Source: Salipaludibacillus neizhouensis (GTDB taxonomy: Bacteria > Bacillota > Bacilli > Bacillales > Salisediminibacteriaceae). From it: DNA of 64,000 bases. Shown here one piece after another: positions 62,114 to 64,000 of the stretch (its first letter is position 1; every line of letters begins with the position of its first letter). The stretch lies in contig NZ_KZ614148.1 of NCBI RefSeq assembly GCF_002886185.1, forward strand, positions 383,806 to 447,805. The letters are read 5' to 3'. Both the position numbers and the translations under genes were made by a program. The notes under the pieces were generated by a model. That model was not told where the DNA came from, ran no database searches, and saw nothing but the letters and a program-made list of their open reading frames with translations.

Positions 62114-64000
62114 ATGAAAGTAGAATTTCCTAATATGAAGTTACTATCAAAAAAAAATTGGATATTAATAATTATCATTTTTCTTATTGCGATAACGTCT
62201 ATACGCTTAACATGGATGAATTTTTTATCCATCTTCGACTATCCACAAAATCCCTCAGCGGTTCACGGCGTATTAGATTTACGCGAATCGGAATTTTCAA
62301 GCAACCAAACATTTACTTTGAATGGAGAATGGGAATTTTATCCCTCAAATTTTTTAAAACCAGAAGTACTAACAGATCAGGAACTATCTAAACATGAAAA
62401 AATCTATCTGAAAGTCCCAAATACTTTAGATAATGCAATTAAGTACGATGAAGATCGTTCCTTTGGCTTTGGAACTTACAGACTACGAATATTGCTCAAT
62501 GATCAGAACAAGCAGACTTTTGGGTTACGTATGTACAAAATTAAAGATGCCTCTACAATATATGTGAACGGTCAATTAATAGGGGGAGCGGGACAACCAG
62601 CAACAGAAGAGGGATATCAAGAGGCTAATACGATTCCATACACAGTCAGTTTCAAACCAGATAACAATGAAATCGATTTGTTTATCCAAGTATCGAGTAA
62701 TCTTAAAGAAGGTGGAATACTACAATCCATTCGTTTTGGAACAATGGAGGCAATTACGTTTCGAACTTATCTTTCCATGGGATTACAGCTTTTACTCTGC
62801 GTTGTTTTATTATTACATCTTGTGTATGCGATAGTCTTATTTTTCATTGGCTCTCCTCAGAAAAATGTTATGATTTATTTCTCATTGTTGCTCTTATCTG
62901 CTATTTTCAGTGTCCTAACTGCTGACGATAGATTATTATTTAGTTGGTTTTCAACTGGATATGAATGGTCGGTGAAAATTAGCTTCTTGTCTTATATTGG
63001 TGTGGCGGCATTTATTCCACCATTTATTAATAGTCTATTCCCTATACAGAAAAATAAAAAATTATTAAAAGCTTTTTCGATTTATTGTATGTTGGACATT
63101 TGCTTTGTCTTATTTGCATCTTCAAAGGATATTATAAACTTAACTCCTGTACTGCTAGGCTCAGTCTTGATCTTTTCAATTGTGATTTCGATTAACATGC
63201 TTCGTAGGATCGTAAAAGAAAAAGAGGAAACCATATTTCTTCTACTTGGATGCTTAACTATTGGAATAAATATTGTTTGGGTTATTATTTTGGGTAACAC
63301 AACACCAGAATTGATGCATTACCCATTTGATCTAATTATTGCACTTCTTGCTTTTACCGCATTTTGGTTCAAACGATTTTTCCTAATAACTTCAGAAGCA
63401 AAACAACTTGCTGGAAAGCTACAGCTTGAAGATAAGCGAAAGGACGAGTTTCTGGTTAATACCTCTCATGAGTTGAGAAACCCGTTGCATGGAATTATAA
63501 ATATTATTCAATCGATATTGGATGATCAAACGTCCCCTCCAAGTAATGAGCATAGAAAACGCTTAAACATCTTGATCCATGTCAGTAAGCGTATGTCTTT
63601 CATGTTAAATGATTTGCTAGAGGTTACCAGACTGAAAGAAAAAACTATTCAACTAGACATAAATAAGGTAAGGGTGCAATCAGTGGTTACAGGCGTTCTC
63701 GACATGATTAAACTAATGTTAGAAGGGAAACCGATCGATTTACAGGTAGACATTGCTAACACTTTTCCAGCAGTAAAGGCCGATGAACGCAGACTTATTC
63801 AAATTCTATTTAATTTACTACATAATGCGGTGAAGTTCACGGATAAAGGAACGATCTCGATTCGCTCATATGAATCAAACGGAATGGCTTATATTGAAGT
63901 AGAAGATACGGGGATTGGCATTGAGAAAGATGTTTCACAAAATATTTTCCACCCCTATGAACAAGCTGCTCGAAATTCGAAAAGAGCAAGTGGTGGATTT
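62114..64000 (+). CDS. 7TM-DISM sensor histidine kinase (3' end outside window)
   Basis: An open frame runs from ATG 62114 (or 62135) to the window edge with no stop. After an N-terminal helix there is an extracytoplasmic beta-rich domain (LNGEWEFYPSNF, SFGFGTYRLRILL, typical of 7TMR-DISMED2). Seven membrane helices cover about residues 215-425. The kinase part has the H-box NTSHELRNPLHGIINI (His near 453) and ATPase motifs NLLHNAVKFTDKGT and VEDTGIGIEKD. It probably senses a carbohydrate or similar ligand. The end of the ATPase domain and any receiver domain lie beyond the window. Confidence 0.88.
   Translation, partial: MKVEFPNMKLLSKKNWILIIIIFLIAITSIRLTWMNFLSIFDYPQNPSAVHGVLDLRESEFSSNQTFTLNGEWEFYPSNFLKPEVLTDQELSKHEKIYLKVPNTLDNAIKYDEDRSFGFGTYRLRILLNDQNKQTFGLRMYKIKDASTIYVNGQLIGGAGQPATEEGYQEANTIPYTVSFKPDNNEIDLFIQVSSNLKEGGILQSIRFGTMEAITFRTYLSMGLQLLLCVVLLLHLVYAIVLFFIGSPQKNVMIYFSLLLLSAIFSVLTADDRLLFSWFSTGYEWSVKISFLSYIGVAAFIPPFINSLFPIQKNKKLLKAFSIYCMLDICFVLFASSKDIINLTPVLLGSVLIFSIVISINMLRRIVKEKEETIFLLLGCLTIGINIVWVIILGNTTPELMHYPFDLIIALLAFTAFWFKRFFLITSEAKQLAGKLQLEDKRKDEFLVNTSHELRNPLHGIINIIQSILDDQTSPPSNEHRKRLNILIHVSKRMSFMLNDLLEVTRLKEKTIQLDINKVRVQSVVTGVLDMIKLMLEGKPIDLQVDIANTFPAVKADERRLIQILFNLLHNAVKFTDKGTISIRSYESNGMAYIEVEDTGIGIEKDVSQNIFHPYEQAARNSKRASGGF

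Overview
The window is a stretch of chromosome from a low-GC Gram-positive, most likely a salt- or alkali-tolerant member of the Bacillaceae. The signs are strong GGAGG-type ribosome binding sites, close relatives of many Bacillus subtilis genes in Bacillus-like order (ykoH/ykoI-like, yclNOPQ, lmrAB, mta, ywaC, an eps operon, dppA), and strongly acidic extracytoplasmic proteins. I see no rRNA, tRNA, CRISPR array or intact insertion sequence.

Layout. 1-3.0 kb: a sensor kinase cut by the window edge and two PepSY proteins. 3.2-12.6 kb: a lasso-peptide operon on the minus strand with two precursor genes, each paired with its own cyclase, sharing one kinase, one recognition protein, one peptidase, one nucleotidyltransferase and one exporter. 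Neither precursor was in the supplied gene predictions; both were found by reading the gaps. 12.9-18.6 kb: a formate group (FdhD, OFA transporter behind a structured leader, DUF2294 protein, FdhF/YdeP-like molybdoenzyme). 18.9-22.7 kb: a Fur-controlled petrobactin-type siderophore ABC system. 23-36.6 kb: assorted single genes (murB, GNAT, ferritin-like, MntP/YtaF-like, LmrA/LmrB, Mta, YdjM-like, DUF2680, an isolated phage-tail-like beta-helix protein, AEC transporter, small alarmone synthetase). Four copies plus a fragment of a structured intergenic repeat lie between 16 and 28.7 kb. 36.7-38.8 kb: an OmpR-family two-component system. 39-59.2 kb: an eps-type exopolysaccharide operon with an EAR-like antitermination RNA, a SinR-like repressor gene inside the operon, a decayed galE and a frameshifted phosphoesterase. 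59.5-64 kb: dppA, then a divergent pair of a response regulator with a SARP-like output and a 7TM-DISM histidine kinase that runs off the window.

Working together. The lasso system probably makes two C-terminally phosphorylated lasso peptides of the paeninodin type. Its promoter carries an inverted repeat with the geometry of a SinR operator, and a SinR-like regulator is encoded in the eps operon, so lasso-peptide and biofilm-matrix production may be co-regulated. That link is inference from motifs.
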